A program made the translations under genes and the position numbers. Below, piece after piece: positions 61,406 to 64,000 of a stretch of DNA of 64,000 nt. Within the stretch, counting starts at the first letter, position 1, and every line of letters begins with the position of its first letter. The notes under the pieces are model-generated. The model did no database searches and was not told the origin of the DNA. It saw only the letters and a list, made by a program, of their open reading frames with translations. The stretch covers positions 16,109,146 through 16,173,145 of the forward strand of contig JACBWW010000004.1 of the NCBI GenBank assembly GCA_020086605.1, written 5' to 3'. This stretch comes from Lanius collurio. Taxonomy: Eukaryota > Chordata > Aves > Passeriformes > Laniidae.

Positions 61406-64000
61406 GCACAAATAGAGGAGAGCAGCAGAAACTCTGGCATTCAATACAATGTGCAGTATACAGATATCAAGAAAAACAACAAATATTAGAAGAAAATATT
61501 TTTTATGCCATCTTTGATTGAAAGAGGAATTCATACATAGGAAATTGGCTCACATTGCTATTAAAGAAAAATCCAATGACGCTGGTTCCTTATTGTTGGT
61601 CCTTTCAATATCTCTGCCTGTACAAGTCAGAGCTGCCACATTTGGCACTTCCTTGTTTTCCCCAGTTGTGAACCTGGTAGAGGGATCTGGTGCTCACAAC
61701 CTGTAACGTTACATTACATGGGCTACTGGCAAAGACTGCTACTGCTACTCAGTGCTGACACTGGCACTGATCCTTTCAACCAGCTAAGGAAAGGATAAGG
61801 CAATGTGAAAGGCTGAGACCCCAGCAGTCAACTCTTTCTTCCCCCTTGCCAACAGGGCTTTTCGATGTGAAAAGCCATTACCAAATTTATGCCCTCTAAT
61901 GGTTCAAATTCTTTCAGAGACCCTGCCCATACAAACATCTAAGAAGGAGTCAGACACTGGGCAGGACAAGCTATATTTCCACCCAGGGAATAAAGCTTCA
62001 GAGGACCTCTTTTTCACCTTGTGTGCCCCTTATCCATCAAGCACCTCTCACCTCGACCAGTTAAGAGTATTGATGAATACCATCTCTTTGCAAGTTCATC
62101 AACAGTATCACACAAATAACATTAATGGGGTTGAGCAACCCTAATGAGAAGCCCATCAGCAGCTGCCTTAAAACAGAGCATGGAGTGTTTAGCCAAAATT
62201 ATCTTAAGTGCTCATGGACTACTTCTTGTCACTGCTCCATACAGAGAATCTCATTCCTTGATGATTCACTTTTTACACTTCTGTGCATAGGTCATTTCAA
62301 ACAGACTCCAAAAGAGGAACTGTGATGTACTGAATAAATTGTGCAAAATTTCTGAATTGCTCTGACAGGTGCACTAAGGGGGCTTCAGCTTCCCCAGAAA
62401 TGTGTTCACATATGCATGTGTATACATACTTGCAAGAAAAAAATGTAAGTTTAAACATCAGGCACACTAATTTAAGAAAAAACATGATGTAGTAAGTTTG
62501 TTGCATAACTCAACACAAACAAGGGTAGTTTATTAAAAGAGAATTCTATTCCTGTCTTGAACTGGAATCTACAGCAGAGGATAAAAAAAGTCACAGTAAC
62601 TGAAAACTCCAAACCCTAATAAAACCTTTGGCTGACTGAGCATGAAAGAAATCTTTTCTTATCATGTTCCAAAACATGCAAAGACAAGGCACATAAAAAT
62701 ACACCTGTGCTGTCACCTCTTCCTCTGCTATGCATTGTATGGAAGTGATTGCCCTCAAGAGTGCAATTTAATTCTGCTCATTTCATAATTAGCACAGTTG
62801 CTATTACAGCAAGGCAAATTTTCCCTGCAAGAACTCATAAAACCTGTAGTCCAGAAGTTTATCTGGGTTCTTAAACTGGCAACTGCACTTACAGAGAAAA
62901 AAAGGAGAGAAACCACTTAGGACAGAATGATTGGTGAACCGACAGCGGTCAGCAGACAGACATGAGCAAAAAAGAGAAGAAGAGAGATAGAAAAAAAGGA
63001 AGTAGAGAGGTGAAAGAAAGAACAAAAGTGCATTTTTATTACAATATTACAAGCCCTCTGATTGCTCTAATTACACCTAAAGGGAAACAAAACTTGCCTG
63101 CTAGTAGCAAGTGCATGAATAATTAACAGGAAAGGAAGGAAGGCAGCAAAGCTGCAAAAAGCCCAGACAATCTTAAGCTATGGGCAATTTCTCTGGAAAG
63201 CAGGAAAGCATTTAATTCCTGGTGTATGGTGGTATTTCTTTTCCATTTTCCTCCCTTCCTGTATGTCAACTGAGCTGCTTTTCTTCTCCTCGCCCACCAT
63301 TCTCAGCCTGTGGTAAGCTAACTCATCTTATGATGCTGATACTTCTTACTGTGACTTAGCACTTTAAATGTAAGCTGTCTGATCCTACAGACTATTTGGG
63401 TGAGAGTATCTCCTAAGAAAATCCAAGAGAACACACAGAAAAAGCATGCCTTTTTTTGGAAAGATCAACAGTTCAGTAGTAATAGCCCCTAAGACATACA
63501 GGAAAATCTGAGGCTTCAGTAGCCACTAAAAACATACTTAGATTCCTTAAATGTAGTGGTGGTCCCTCTCACAGCTCTTCTAAACAAAAATAGTTTGGGC
63601 CCCAATGTCTTAACCCACCTCCAATCTTCTTAGTGATTTATACAAGCAGATACCATAAGGAATTGAAGAAATATGATGGTGTTCTTTTAGTTTTCTCCCT
63701 AAATTATCCTTTAATTTCGAAAAAGTAACCTTCAGGATTTTTTCTTCAGCATATAGAGTGGAACTGAACTGTTAGGCATCAGAACTTATTGTAAAACTAC
63801 AAATCCACCTAACTAACCAATCCCATAGGAAAGAGTCCAAAATAGTTTGATCTTGTACAGTAGCATACACAGTAGACAGGTGGGTCGGTGGGGCATCTCT
63901 GGAATTAAAAGAAAGTAATTAACCAAACGGGATCGAATAAATATCTTCGATAAAGCTTTTAACAAAAATAAACAAACAAAAATTAAACATTTCTGGAAAT
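61406..64000. other. Unassigned non-coding DNA with a purine-rich tract
   Basis: No gene recognised. From about 62,964 to 63,028 the plus strand is almost only A and G (AGAGAAGAAGAGAGATAG-like). The short frames on either strand show no known motif. The window ends in A-rich sequence with AAACAAACAAA units near 63,970. Confidence 0.55.

Overview
The window looks like bird nuclear DNA, AT-rich and CpG-poor, and I could find no convincing protein-coding gene, tRNA, rRNA, CRISPR array or CpG-island promoter in it. The avian assignment rests on the repeats. There is a 5'-truncated CR1 LINE on the minus strand (about 31,051-32,790) with the usual CR1 reverse-transcriptase phrases and 3' end, and there are two endogenous-retrovirus LTRs of a type I know from bird genomes (17,461-17,912 and 48,894-49,429). 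I cannot name the species. The window is best read as intergenic or deep intronic sequence; the two cannot be told apart here.

Layout. Positions 1-16,937 hold only simple repeats and unassigned sequence: a T/G-rich stretch near 4.7 kb, poly-T and poly-A runs, a purine-only-like tract near 10.8 kb and a short TAG microsatellite near 12.0 kb. From 16,938 to 17,912 a very old palindromic DNA element is followed by a partial LTR. Positions 17,913-31,050 are nearly featureless apart from one old MIR-like SINE near 22.4 kb. The CR1 copy occupies 31.05-32.8 kb. A small cluster of ancient repeats lies at 35.3-36.0 kb (a hairpin, a MIR-like SINE and a decayed L3/CR1-like LINE end). From 36.0 to 48.9 kb there is mostly unassigned DNA with a compound CT/CA microsatellite, another MIR-like copy near 43.9 kb and an A/C-rich tract near 47.4 kb. 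A nearly complete solo LTR lies at 48.9-49.4 kb. The rest holds a second A/C-rich tract, a 14-bp tandem triplication at 54.3 kb, a pyrimidine tract at 56.8 kb, a MIR-like fragment at 61.3 kb and a purine-rich tract near 63.0 kb.

No set of genes works together here, so no operon or pathway can be described. The open reading frames outside CR1 are short (the longest are 186 and 175 codons), show no family resemblance I recognise and are about what chance gives in AT-rich DNA. The most interesting items are the palindromic element shared in type with turtle and crocodilian genomes, the retention of several pre-avian SINE/LINE fragments, and two weak exon-like signals on the minus strand at 41.5-42.2 kb. 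I did not find a previously undescribed biological system.
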